From positions 1,798,001 through 1,862,000 of the forward strand of contig NC_025263.1 in the NCBI RefSeq assembly GCF_000740895.1: a DNA stretch of 64,000 nt. Reading direction: 5' to 3'. Each line of letters opens with the position of its first letter. Position 1 is the stretch's first letter. Positions 53,555 through 63,723 of this stretch are shown in pieces. A model generated the notes under the pieces. The model ran no database searches, was not told the origin of the DNA, and saw nothing but the letters and a program-made list of their open reading frames with translations. A program made the translations under genes and the position numbers. Source of the DNA: Theileria orientalis strain Shintoku (taxonomy: Eukaryota; Apicomplexa; Aconoidasida; Piroplasmida; Theileriidae).

Positions 53555-54859
53555 ATGAATAATGAAAAGGAAATAGCAATAGAAAAACTGCAAAACGCAC
53601 TTTTGAAATTACCAAAAGATGATTTGGTAAAATTATTAAAAAATACATACCAAGTAATGAGAAATAAACATAATATACCACAAGAAATAAAACATAAAAA
53701 CCAAGAAGAAAAATTAAATAAAATAGAAATAAATAAAGATAAAAAAAATAATAAAGTAGAAAATAATCAAAATAATAAGGAAGTAAGTAGTGAAACAAGT
53801 AAGTTATGTGTAAGTGGTAAAGGAAAAGAAACAAAAGAAGGAAAAATAGATCAAACAAAAGGAAAGATAGTAGAAAAGAAAACTAAACAAAATAAACAAA
53901 CTAAAAATGAAACAAAAAAACAAGAAAAGGTAGAAAGGGGAGAACAAAAGGTGTTGGAAGACGGAAATGTGACTTCAGAAAAAATTAATTCAAACGAAGA
54001 ACAAATTAATAAAAATTACAATAAAAACAAAGATTTAATAAATAAATATTTAAACTTTGAAGACGATACACAAGAACTAACATTTAGAAGCCAAAATGTG
54101 GATATACCCCAACTAGATCTGAAGCCAGCATTGGATTATATAAAAAATAAACACAATCAAAAGACAATCAGTGTAAACAGTAGTAATATTAATAAAAATA
54201 AAGAAAAGGATTTAAATATTAAATTTAACGTAAATAATTTAAGCAAAGGAGATACAAAAAAAGAAACATTGGAAAACATTAAACAGGATGGCGATAATCA
54301 AGACAAACAAGACGAAGATGAAGATGAAGTGATGACACCAACGTTCTCACCAAAAAATTATACGAAAAACTTACAGCATTTTGATAGTTGCAGTACAAAT
54401 ACAACAATCAACGAAGTACAAACACAAAATCAGTATAGAGGAGCAGGTGCAGAAGAAAAGGATCAAAAAACAGTAGAAGAAATAAAAATAAGTAGTAGCA
54501 TGATAAATAGTAGTAAAAAAAGTGGATCGATAGTAGAAGTGGGAGTATTGAAAAGAGTACCATTGCAATACAGAATCAATCATCAATTCGACCACAAAGG
54601 ATACAACTTAAGTGACCAAAATATAGTATACAGAACAAACAGTTACGTAAACAGAACAGGAGGTCAAGAAAGGCGTTCAACAAGTTTATTACATCAGCCG
54701 TCGATAAAACTAGTCAACACATCACACAACTTCGTAAAACCAATAGCAAATTACATAAACCCAGCGGACAGCATGGGAAGATACGTTGGATTTAAGCAGA
54801 TAAATCACACGGAAAGACCAGGGATTAGTAGAACGAGCTACAAAGCATTTTTGTGTTGA
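53555..54859 (+). CDS. Lys/Asn/Glu-rich protein, 434 aa, unknown
   Basis: Single exon. The ATG at 53555 (MNNEKEIA) is preferred over the in-frame upstream ATG at 53510, because a helical, leucine-patterned segment starts right after it (IEKLQNALLKLPKDDLVKLL). Residues ~55-330 are highly charged and low in complexity. The C-terminal ~80 residues (from about KRVPLQYRINHQF) are Arg/His/Asn/Ser-rich, free of simple repeats, with less biased codon use, and look conserved. They could be a binding motif region. No known domain is recognised. Codon use is distinctly more AT-rich than in the flanking genes. Confidence 0.7.
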   Translation: MNNEKEIAIEKLQNALLKLPKDDLVKLLKNTYQVMRNKHNIPQEIKHKNQEEKLNKIEINKDKKNNKVENNQNNKEVSSETSKLCVSGKGKETKEGKIDQTKGKIVEKKTKQNKQTKNETKKQEKVERGEQKVLEDGNVTSEKINSNEEQINKNYNKNKDLINKYLNFEDDTQELTFRSQNVDIPQLDLKPALDYIKNKHNQKTISVNSSNINKNKEKDLNIKFNVNNLSKGDTKKETLENIKQDGDNQDKQDEDEDEVMTPTFSPKNYTKNLQHFDSCSTNTTINEVQTQNQYRGAGAEEKDQKTVEEIKISSSMINSSKKSGSIVEVGVLKRVPLQYRINHQFDHKGYNLSDQNIVYRTNSYVNRTGGQERRSTSLLHQPSIKLVNTSHNFVKPIANYINPADSMGRYVGFKQINHTERPGISRTSYKAFLC

Positions 54860-55101
54860 CCGCAGAAGAGGGGGAAGCTAGAGGGAAGCTTGGAGATGTT
54901 AAGCGCGAGAGAAGGCCGAAAGCAGTAAACATTAACATCGCAATCATTGTATATATATTGTAAAGTCCTAGACGGGAGACTGGGACAAATGTGTATTCTA
55001 GGAAACTGTTGTAACATTCTATGTTTTACCGCGTATAGTTTGAGGGCAAGAGACCTATCAGTCTATCGATTTGTTTATCTGCCATTGTAATCAGTCAGAA
55101 A

Positions 55102-58100
55102 ATGACAAGTCTTAAATACTTTAAGGACGAAAAGGAAGAATACGACCCTTACACAAAGGAAGAGACTAACGTGTCGGAAGTTGTGGACTGCTCAGACTAT
55201 CAAGTGGAGAGGAATCTAGAGGGCAGCCCCGAGAACAGAAATGAGGCGTTGAGCAACGACGGAGACCCGCAAGCAGACAACTCATCCAAGTTCACGAGCC
55301 TGTTCAGCGATTTGGACGACGATCTGCTCGACTCAATAGACAAGTACCTGTACAAAGCCGGCATTAAGAGAGAGTCGGATGTGCTGCTGGATGACCTGGA
55401 GGAACCTTTGAAGGAAAGTCAGCCATTAGCATCAGGAAAGAGGGCTAAAAGGAAGAGTAAAAAGGAGGAAGACGGGACGAATGGTACCGGTAGTGGAGGG
55501 GATAGCGATGTCGCTAAGGGAGGTGGTAGTGATAGTGGTAGTGGAGGTGGTAGTGGTACTGGCAATAGTACCAATGCTAATGACGCTATTAAAGAGGGCA
55601 ATGACGCAACCGGAAGAACCTGGTCTGAAAAGCTAAGTAGGATTGGCAGCAGAAGGAACAGCTTTGAGGAGGACGAAGTGATAAGCATAACTGACACCAC
55701 ACCGCCGAAACTATACACCATTACAACGAACATTGACACCGCACCCACAGACGAAGCCGCCATTCCAGCAAGCTTAAACTACGAGGAGGATCTGCCAATC
55801 AAAAAGTCGAGGCTAAAAATAATTCCAGATTCCCAAAGATATACGTCTTCAGACAGTGGGACGGTAAAAGAAGAATTCGCACTCACATCGATGGAAATTT
55901 GTGCTTCAACAGGAAAGTGCTCCTGCAGCAGTGCCTGTGACCACACTGCCTGCAACTGCAGTCACCACCACGCTTGCCACATGGGCTGCGGAGTTTGCGG
56001 ATTCGACCTCTTGGGGCACAGACTGGCGTCCAGTGCAAATGGGAGCAATGGAGCACAGGGATCGCACGGTATGACAAGCACTTTATTTCCAAGGAGTAAG
56101 GATGGAATTACCAAGTCGGTTGCCAGTGAGGATGATCACAGTAACGTGGCAACGCCGAAGAATAAATACGCGGACTCAAATGATGGAAAAAGAGCAAATG
56201 TGACCAGTCCGAGTGGAGTGAGAACAAACGTGTCAGGCTCATACGACTCAGACTCGAGCGAGGAAGAAGAGGACGTGGACGAGTGCATAATATGCAGCGA
56301 GTCGATGAAGAGTGAGTTGAAAAATGAAATAGGAGTGCTGGACGTGTGCAGCCACATCTTCTGCTTCAAGTGCATTAAGATGTGGTCGGACAGAGCGAAC
56401 TCGTGTCCACTGTGCAAGAGGGAGTTTGCACACATAAGGAAGGTTAACCTGTACAACATACAGGACCTGATAGAAAAGTACTACCTGCTGACAAGCGCAA
56501 CAGCCAATGCCGGCACTAGTGCAAGTGCCGGCATTGGCGGCAGTGGCATCTTCGGAGTGGAGGTGACTGGATCAGTTGGGCCGACGAGCAGCGCAGAAAG
56601 AAGAGAAAACAAGTACTGGAGAGAAAGAAGGCTGCGCTGCATAAGGAAAAATAAAATATCGAAGCTGAAGAAGATAATACGAGAAATGATTAACTGGTAT
56701 GACCTGATACCGTCACTGAAAGTTAAAGTGGACAGAAAGAAGCTGCAGGGAGAGGAAGAGGACGAAGGGTGCGCAATATGCGGAAACGACGATAACTGGC
56801 CGCAGCTGCTGCTATGCGATAACTGCGACAAGGGCTACCACATGTACTGCCTGGACCCGCCGCTGACAGAGGTGCCACCAAACAACTGGTACTGCGCACA
56901 GTGCAACATGGAAGCAGGAGTGACCATAGCAGGAGAAACGTATGGCCTAAGAAGAGGATCGACAGGAACGAGTGGAAGGTCAGAGTCGACGAGAGGAAGA
57001 AGAAGTAGAAGGCATAATAGCACCACAACGGAGAGCACGAGAGCCACAAGGAGAAGTAGAAGTACTAGAGCAAGCAGCAGAAGCCTACTGGACACATTAT
57101 TGCAAGAGCAAGCAGAGGAACTGGACATGATGAGCCTAGAAGGAAGGAGCGGGTCAGGGATAGTGAGTAGAGACAGCCTAGAAAATATTATCAGAGACAG
57201 CATAATATCGATCAGCAGCACGGCAACTAACCCAAGAACAAGCTCACTTAACACAGTGGCGACGTCAGGAAGAAGGCCCAGAAGAAGAGGAGCAGAAGCA
57301 GAGGCGCTGGAGGAGGAAGTGAGAACTAATTTGCTGTCGCAGGTGTACATGGGACTCAACAGAAGCATGTCAAACGCAACGAGAAGAGCAACAGCAGCAC
57401 TGAGGAACAGCATCATCGGAAGAGCAAAAAGGACCAGAAACAACAGCGCAATGGAAAGAGAGAGAAGAAAGAGAGCAAGAATAAGCGGAGAGATTGGAGC
57501 CACAATGGAAGAAGCAAGCGTTGAAACAGGAGACATTCCAGAAGGCATACTAGAGGCAATATCAGAAGGTATATTGGAAGCTGCTCCAGAAACGAATTTA
57601 GAAGGTGCTACAGAGGCTGCCCGGGCAAGGATTGAAAACACACAGAGTAACATAGAAAGAGGATCTAACAGAGTTTCTGAAACGATGGGCACTACAGGAG
57701 GTAGTTTCGGAGAAAGGAGCACAAGTATCACGAACAGCATCCTGACGAGAGACTTTAACCCGGACATAGTGAAAAGCAATGCTGCCAGGGACTGGAGAAC
57801 AAACAGAACGATGACGCCACCCTCCACATCCATTGCATTCGAAGATGCAAACACGGAGAACATAAAGGAGACAGTGAAGGGGAGGCTGAGGAGGTTCAAC
57901 TTTAAAACCAAGAACGTGGATCAGCTGATAAAGGAGTCGCTGGAAAGCATAGACAACTACCTGGCGTTCAACACAGTGCCCGCAGCAGACATTGACCTAA
58001 TCAGTCAGACAACATCCACGTCCACAAGCGCACTCAACAGGGCAAGGCTGTCAGCACCAACAGGGAACACAGAGAGTGCCCCAACGGGAAGTAGCACGGC

Positions 58101-58572
58101 AAACAGCATTCCGAGCGTCACAGAAGACGCTCGGAATGCGGGTGTCGCCGACGTAACTGGGCACAGGAACACCAGCATCGCTGCTGCTGCAAAGAGTGTG
58201 ACAAGCTCCGCAGTAAACAGAGTTGCTACAGAGGCCACTTGGGCTCCCAATACTAGGGAATACAGGAGGACCACGAGCATCCTAAGCGATAAAATATACG
58301 ATGAACTGGTAAAAAGAGACATTGATCGACTGATAACGGAACGAAGAAGCATAAACAGTAGCATCAGCGATGGCACAAGACCCAATATTAAGAGCAGCGA
58401 AGGAACGGGAGCGACCGATAGTAGTGACACAGCAACCGGAAGAGAAAAAAAATATACATCATTCATATATAGATATAAGACGATAACGAGCGACTACCGC
58501 GAGAGACCGAGAAGCCAGAGCAGAAGGCAGGAGCCGTACATCAACGGGAAGACCGTAAAATACCTGTTTTAA
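55102..58572 (+). CDS. RING and PHD finger protein (PHRF1-like), 1156 aa
   Basis: Single exon. A C3HC4 RING lies at ~393-445 (CIIC, CSHIFCFKCI, CPLC). A PHD finger lies at ~556-610 (CAICGNDDNWPQLLLCDNC, YHMYCLDPPLTEVP, WYCAQC). The order RING then PHD with PPLxEVPxxxW is that of PHRF1, a nuclear E3-type protein linked to RNA polymerase II and chromatin. The C-terminal half is Arg/Ser/Thr/Ala-rich with many SR-like dipeptides (RSTRGRRSRR), as in PHRF1. Two inserts before the RING, at ~115-150 and ~275-311, are blocks shared at DNA level with unrelated genes. There are no introns. An E3 ubiquitin ligase or chromatin-reader role is inferred from the domains. Confidence 0.85.
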   Translation: MTSLKYFKDEKEEYDPYTKEETNVSEVVDCSDYQVERNLEGSPENRNEALSNDGDPQADNSSKFTSLFSDLDDDLLDSIDKYLYKAGIKRESDVLLDDLEEPLKESQPLASGKRAKRKSKKEEDGTNGTGSGGDSDVAKGGGSDSGSGGGSGTGNSTNANDAIKEGNDATGRTWSEKLSRIGSRRNSFEEDEVISITDTTPPKLYTITTNIDTAPTDEAAIPASLNYEEDLPIKKSRLKIIPDSQRYTSSDSGTVKEEFALTSMEICASTGKCSCSSACDHTACNCSHHHACHMGCGVCGFDLLGHRLASSANGSNGAQGSHGMTSTLFPRSKDGITKSVASEDDHSNVATPKNKYADSNDGKRANVTSPSGVRTNVSGSYDSDSSEEEEDVDECIICSESMKSELKNEIGVLDVCSHIFCFKCIKMWSDRANSCPLCKREFAHIRKVNLYNIQDLIEKYYLLTSATANAGTSASAGIGGSGIFGVEVTGSVGPTSSAERRENKYWRERRLRCIRKNKISKLKKIIREMINWYDLIPSLKVKVDRKKLQGEEEDEGCAICGNDDNWPQLLLCDNCDKGYHMYCLDPPLTEVPPNNWYCAQCNMEAGVTIAGETYGLRRGSTGTSGRSESTRGRRSRRHNSTTTESTRATRRSRSTRASSRSLLDTLLQEQAEELDMMSLEGRSGSGIVSRDSLENIIRDSIISISSTATNPRTSSLNTVATSGRRPRRRGAEAEALEEEVRTNLLSQVYMGLNRSMSNATRRATAALRNSIIGRAKRTRNNSAMERERRKRARISGEIGATMEEASVETGDIPEGILEAISEGILEAAPETNLEGATEAARARIENTQSNIERGSNRVSETMGTTGGSFGERSTSITNSILTRDFNPDIVKSNAARDWRTNRTMTPPSTSIAFEDANTENIKETVKGRLRRFNFKTKNVDQLIKESLESIDNYLAFNTVPAADIDLISQTTSTSTSALNRARLSAPTGNTESAPTGSSTANSIPSVTEDARNAGVADVTGHRNTSIAAAAKSVTSSAVNRVATEATWAPNTREYRRTTSILSDKIYDELVKRDIDRLITERRSINSSISDGTRPNIKSSEGTGATDSSDTATGREKKYTSFIYRYKTITSDYRERPRSQSRRQEPYINGKTVKYLF
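55444..55549 (+). repeat. Shared coding block 1, copy in the RING-PHD gene
   Basis: 106 bases identical to 39026-39131, in the same frame. Its flanks are unrelated to the REP gene, apart from a few purine-rich bases 5' and GGTAGT-type repeats 3'. Confidence 0.95.
55924..56033 (+). repeat. Shared coding block 2 (Cys/His-rich), copy in the RING-PHD gene
   Basis: 110 bases identical to the reverse complement of 35310-35419, in the same frame. Ten Cys/His-type residues over 36 codons could bind metal, but the peptide matches no zinc-finger class I know. Confidence 0.95.
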
Positions 58573-59594
58573 TATGATAACGACAATAAATAAATACACA
58601 CTAGTGTGAACAGAATAAATAAATAGGTAGCTAGGTAGACAAAAAGTAGAAGGTGCAAGGAAACCTAGAAGGATAAGCAAAAACACAGAAAGAAAGGTAA
58701 GGACTCTAAGATGAATACACATTGGTAGAAAAGAATAAATAATAAATGAAAAAAGTTATTAGGTAAAAAATAATGGTAAAAAAAAGAAATAAAAATGTAT
58801 TGGCAGGAGACATCAAGAAATGTTTACACACAAAAAGATAAAGAGACGAAGAAATAAGGAAGATAGGGATAATTAAAATAAAATTATCAAGTGATATATG
58901 AGTGAAAAGAATAAAGGAAAAAGTAGAGACAAAAGAAAAAAGTAATAAACACAAATAGACTGTTGGGAAAATAAAAAAAGAACAGAATGAAGTTTAAGGA
59001 CATAAAATCTACAAAATAAATAAAAAGATCTACCTAAAAATAAAAGTACACACAAAAATAAATAACAATTAAAAAAAAAAAGAATAAAAATAGATAAAAT
59101 AAAAAAATAAATAGTAAATAGATAAATAAAAAAGCCCCAAAAGAAAAAATAAAAAGAAAAAAACAAAATTACACAAGCACAGGAGATGAATCTTAGAATA
59201 AAAGAGCAAAAAAGGGGCAAACCACGCTAACAATAATTTACACACCGATAATAGTGCCAACAGGAGAGCCCCATCAAGCCAAACAGTACGAATACGAAAA
59301 GATATAAATCAGTAACATTTTTTTGTTATTTCATCAAGTCAAAACTCAACCACTATTTTAAAAACTATTTCACTAACTCGACACTCGCGCACGCACCCCT
59401 TATCCAATCATTAACGTAAGTAAATAAATAAAAGATAATTATGCATAAGTAATAATAATAACAAGTGTACCAGAAGATAAAACCTTTATATGTATACAAA
59501 AAAATAGGTAATTAGAAACATATATAAAACCTACAAGAGTAGCAACAAAATAAAACAAAACAAAAATCAATAGTGGGTAATTCAAAATACATAG
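58573..59594 (+). other. Purine-rich spacer upstream of histone H2B, 1.0 kb
   Basis: No gene. Positions ~58735-59200 are almost only A and G on the plus strand. A GC-richer patch near 59380-59415 followed by GTAAGT (59415) could be a 5'-UTR exon of H2B, spliced to an AG close to its ATG. This is a guess. Confidence 0.4.
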
Positions 59595-59966
59595 ATGTCT
59601 GGAAAAGTACCATCAAGCAAGTCCCATGCTGCAAAGAAAACAGCAGGGAAAACACTCGGCGTACGCTACAGGAGAAAGAAACGTGTAGAGAGCTTCTCAC
59701 TCTACATTTACAAGGTTCTTAAACAAGTGCACCCGGAAACAGGAGTAAGCAAGAAGAGTATGAGTATTATGAACTCATTTATCAACGACGTCTTCGACCG
59801 CCTTGCCCTCGAGGCAACACGCCTCATCAGATACAACAAGAAGAGCACGCTGAGCTCAAGAGAAGTTCAAACGGCAGTCAGGTTGTTGTTGCCAGGAGAA
59901 CTGTCGAAACATGCCGTATCCGAGGGAACCAAGGCAGTTACCAAGTATACAACTTCTGGCGTTTAA
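59595..59966 (+). CDS. Histone H2B, 123 aa
   Basis: Core nucleosome histone. The histone fold is complete, with no introns. Signature pieces are [20 protein letters not shown], the [18 protein letters not shown] helix, [20 protein letters not shown] and [23 protein letters not shown]. The short N-terminal tail ([21 protein letters not shown]) resembles the apicomplexan H2B.Z-type variant as I remember it. A single H2B copy in the window cannot settle canonical versus variant. Length is normal. Confidence 0.95.
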   Translation: MSGKVPSSKSHAAKKTAGKTLGVRYRRKKRVESFSLYIYKVLKQVHPETGVSKKSMSIMNSFINDVFDRLALEATRLIRYNKKSTLSSREVQTAVRLLLPGELSKHAVSEGTKAVTKYTTSGV

Positions 59967-60074
59967 TTTACCACCTACACGTTAACTAATTTATTTAACA
60001 TCAAATACGTGAATATTAAGTGTATTAGAGTCTGTGTTGCGTGTGGTGCCGAAGCAGTGATTGAAGGACGAAGA

Positions 60075-60642
60075 TCAACTAGTGGGACTTTGTGGCAGCG
60101 GGCCACCAGTTGAAAGTGGTGAGTACACATGCCGGTGACTCCAGGAGGTACGCGGTTGCAAATGTTGGCAGTACAAGAAGATAATGTGTAAAAAAACAGG
60201 AAGAAGCGAAAGAAAGAAAAAAAAAGAAAATAAAGTAGCGTATATAAAAAGGCGAAGTAAATTAAAAAGAAAAGAAGAAGAAAACAGTGAGTTACTTGCC
60301 AGTTTTGAGCCGTTTACGTATTTTACGTAGGGATCTACAGTCAGGCCTAGCACCGTGATTGGCCTAATTAAAAATTAAAAAGTAAGCAAAAAAATGGGTT
60401 AAAATGCTGCATTTTTTATAGAATTAGGTAAAAAAGAATATAAATAGGGCCGAATAGTAGTTAATGGGAAAAATAAGTGCTGAAGAAGGAGGAAGGTGTG
60501 CAGATACCTTGCTGGGATACCTGGAACCAGGATTGCGGTTCCAGAAGTTAGCCTTTGAAGTACAAATGAGTCTTCCAAAAGTTAAATTAAAAGTATTACC
60601 GGCAATTGGCTTTCTCAAAATAGACAATAGACGGTTAAACAT
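60075..60642 (-). CDS. Small putative mitochondrial (possibly ribosomal) protein, 88 aa
   Basis: Three exons on the minus strand (60508-60642, 60296-60363, 60075-60138) give 89 codons in phase. The first ~30 residues (MFNRLLSILRKPIAG, then FGRLICTS) are basic, hydroxylated and non-acidic, as in mitochondrial presequences. The mature part is small and basic (SRYPSKANHGARPDCRSLRK), which fits a small organellar ribosomal protein, but I cannot name the family. The second intron has no AG between the donor and the chosen acceptor, which supports the splice choice. It is convergent with histone H2B; the two stops are about 110 bp apart. Confidence 0.65.
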
Positions 60643-61180
60643 AGTTACATAATATCACCAGTAAGGCACCAGTAAAATTAGTAATAATCGCCAATATAAG
60701 TGGTACCATTGATAAGAATAGTATACAGTGAATAAATAAAATAAATATATTGATTTATGAAAACAACTAAGGGGGGACTATTAGCCAATTGGATAGTGAG
60801 AAAACAAGATTGGGCAACGACACACATCAGTTCATTATACAAATAGTAGCTAAATTCACACATTGATAAATGATGTATGAGTGTATTGGCCTCTGATTAA
60901 ATAAAATTTAAGATTATTTTCAGTAAATATTGTATATTTGCAATTGTTGTCTCCACGCCATTTTACATGTTATAGAAGGTTAAAAGTCTATAATATGGAC
61001 ACTGTATGATGATTCTACAGTATATTTATCATTAATATTTAATATATGTTCAATCGCTTCCAAAATAGGGAAAATGTTCCACAAACAGTAGAAATTTATG
61101 ACAAGGACAGACGTGAATGTTATAAATTGCCATAGTCTTCATTTAATTTTTAATAACGTTGATGTAAATTAGCTATAACA
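60643..61180. other. AT-rich divergent spacer, 0.54 kb
   Basis: It separates the 88-aa gene (-) from the 5-exon gene (+). No element is recognised. Confidence 0.5.
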
Positions 61181-62286
61181 ATGATGGAACAAATAGAGGA
61201 CCCATTTATGGACACAGATGATAACATATATGATAACGATGACACAGAATACTTTAAAAATATAACAGAAGTGGATTTAAAAAAGATAAGTGACCAGTAT
61301 GTGGAGTATTTGAAGTTAATAAAAGATAACTGGTCATCATGCCACGCATCTAAAATGCTCAACAAGAATTTGCTAAGGTATTTATAGAAAATATAACAAT
61401 TGTGTATTGACATTAACATGACTAACTACTAATACAGTGTACACATAGTATTATTAACTCATATACTAGTCTGTAAAAGTAGTTTAGAATAAGTGATTAT
61501 ACAAATATCTTGTTTCAGCAGGTCATAATAGATGAGTAGGTACATAGTACTGAGGTTCCGACAGCTGTCAGCTCCACTAAGAGTGAGAATTTTAACGAGT
61601 TTCTTATACATAAAGGAGTATCTGGTAAGTATTCATCAAAGTAAAGAGTGTGTTTTTGTTTTATGATAATTGTTTTATTCTGAGATTAATTACAGTTTAC
61701 ACATAAATATTCAAGTGATTAAAAACAGTAATTATTGGTCATTGACACACTTGAATAGAGAATAGACTGTCAAAAGCAACTAGTAAGAATATCTAAATTT
61801 GCGGAAACAGACGCAAACGAATGGGTGAGAAAAATGGGAAAGTTAGTGGTAAGTAACACAAAACTAATCAAATAATAAACAGAAGCCGTACATTAACACG
61901 GGAATAATTGATTTGAGGCTGATAGATACAGAAACGGCGTTCCGTATAATAACGTTCCTGGATGAAAAATTATGTACGTAAGTTAGGAAACAATTAACTA
62001 ATTAAAAGTTAAGGACATATAATAGCACAATGAGTTAAGTAGATAGTAAAATAAGAGTATACCATAATGAAAATTAGTGGAATCCGGAGACGCAGAGTAC
62101 GTAAGGAAGAGCGGAATAGACGAAGTGCACATATGTAACCCAAACGACTTCGATTTCGAACACATGAATGAAATAATAAAGGATGATGAGTACACACTGT
62201 ACACACCAAGACATAATTTCGATTACCTGGGAGAAACAATAGAAAAAAGAGGATTATACAGCCTCAGGGAGTCATATAATCACTAA
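61181..62286 (+). CDS. 5-exon gene, 223-aa protein of unknown function
   Basis: Exons 61181-61377, 61540-61624, 61759-61848, 61883-61973 and 62078-62286 give 224 codons with all phases closing. The N-terminus is acidic (Asp/Asn/Glu). The middle is helical and basic (FRQLSAPLRVRILTSFLYIKEYL spread over exon 2, then KFAETDANEWVRKMGKLV), and the C-terminus is mixed. It looks like a compact conserved protein. I do not recognise the family. The intron between exons 3 and 4 is only 34 nt. Confidence 0.75.
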
Positions 62287-62650
62287 CGAGGACAAACGGA
62301 GGAATAATATTAATAAAATATAAAAATATACAGTAAATAAAAATAAATATTGATAATGAAATAATATAATAAAATAACATGAAGGAAATGAGATAAAATA
62401 GTGAAAAGTAAAAAATAGTGTGTTGTAAAAAAGAGGGTACTGAAAAAGAGTATTTTATATTTGTTTTGTAATATAAGTTGAATTTTAAATAAAAATTAAA
62501 TATAAATAAACATCTAGGAGTTAAAGTAAATGTTTAAATTAAAGATTTAGATAATAATTGGGTCAGAGTATTTAATATTAAGAAAAAATAGTAAAAACAT
62601 CGACTAAATATATAAAAGTAGGTTAAAAAGAAGATTAAAAATAAATAAAA
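62287..62650. other. AT-rich spacer, 0.36 kb
   Basis: A- and T-rich with no frame or structured element. It holds the 3' end of the 223-aa gene and the promoter of the membrane-protein gene. Confidence 0.5.
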
Positions 62651-63723
62651 ATGAAAATTTTAATTAAATTAATACAAATTATGCTAATTATTGGCATTAA
62701 ATGGGCGGAAAGTGAAGAGGAGGATTACACAATTGTGTTGTCGACAAAACAAACGGAAACCGTGTCATCAAAAGAGTTGTTGGATCCAATACGCAAATAC
62801 GACAAAGACATATACGTTATCGCATCAGTAAACGGTAAATGATAGAAAAAGATAATTATAATAATAGTTAATGATAAGTGCAGTGGATGTTGTTTTTTAA
62901 CTAAAGTAAAGCCAGATAGCAGTAGATAATATATACACAAGTAGATAATCATTAAAGTTTAATAGTAGAAAGAGGTAGTATAGTCATTTATCATTAGCGA
63001 TTACATTATTATAAATGTTAGCTGAATTATACTGTGTAGTTGAGGGTGAAAAGTCCACTTTGACCCTGGAAAATCAAAAGTTCAGAGAGCTGGGGTTGCC
63101 AAACTTTGTTAGATACAAGGAAGACTGCGTGGCACTTCACGAAGTGCTTAACCAGACGTTTGAAAGAATAGGATTCGACTTTTTGGAAAACAACGAGGCG
63201 CTGCAGCAAGTGGAATCAGGACTGTGGCTGTATTTGCCAGTGTTAAAGAACACTTCGCGTAAGCACATTAGCAATATGTATTACTAAAATAATAGAAATT
63301 AACTAATATTCCTGAGTGTTAAGTTAGTATATAAAGGAAAATGTATGTATCTAGTGGCGTAATATATAGAATTAAGTACATAGTGTTCACTTTAATGTAT
63401 ATACCGGTACGAAGTTGTAACTTATAAACATTAACGTCTTAGTCGACAACTTCAAGGAACTGTTTGACAAGCACAAAGATAAAGTTAATGTAACCTTTCT
63501 GGTAACAGATTGTGACTTGTTGAAAACTAAAGATAGGGCAAAGAAGCCAAAGAAGACTGAAATCACCGAGGACGAAATAAAGACGACACCAGTGATAGTG
63601 CAGCAGACGGTAGTGATGATCTTTTTTATCATTATTCTGGCACTCGGAATGCACATGGCATCCAAAATTAAAACGCCAAGTTCACTGTTGGTGCCACAGC
63701 AGGTGAAGCCAAAGACATCGTGA
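62651..63723 (+). CDS. Type I membrane protein, 227 aa, unknown
   Basis: Three exons (62651-62834, 63040-63258, 63443-63723) are in phase. A signal peptide (MKILIKLIQIMLIIGIKWA) is followed by a luminal or extracellular domain of ~165 residues. A single membrane helix (VVMIFFIIILALGM, ~190-206) and a ~20-residue basic, Ser/Pro cytosolic tail complete it. A Lys-rich stretch (KDRAKKPKK) precedes the helix by ~30 residues. Topology and size resemble small accessory subunits of ER or vacuolar complexes (V-ATPase or oligosaccharyltransferase type), but no sequence motif confirms this. Confidence 0.75.

Noticed and set aside
56835..57911. 358-codon minus-strand frame opposite the RING-PHD gene
   Set aside because: It is Leu/Ser-rich, mirrors the Arg/Ser-rich coding of the plus strand and runs across the PHD finger region.
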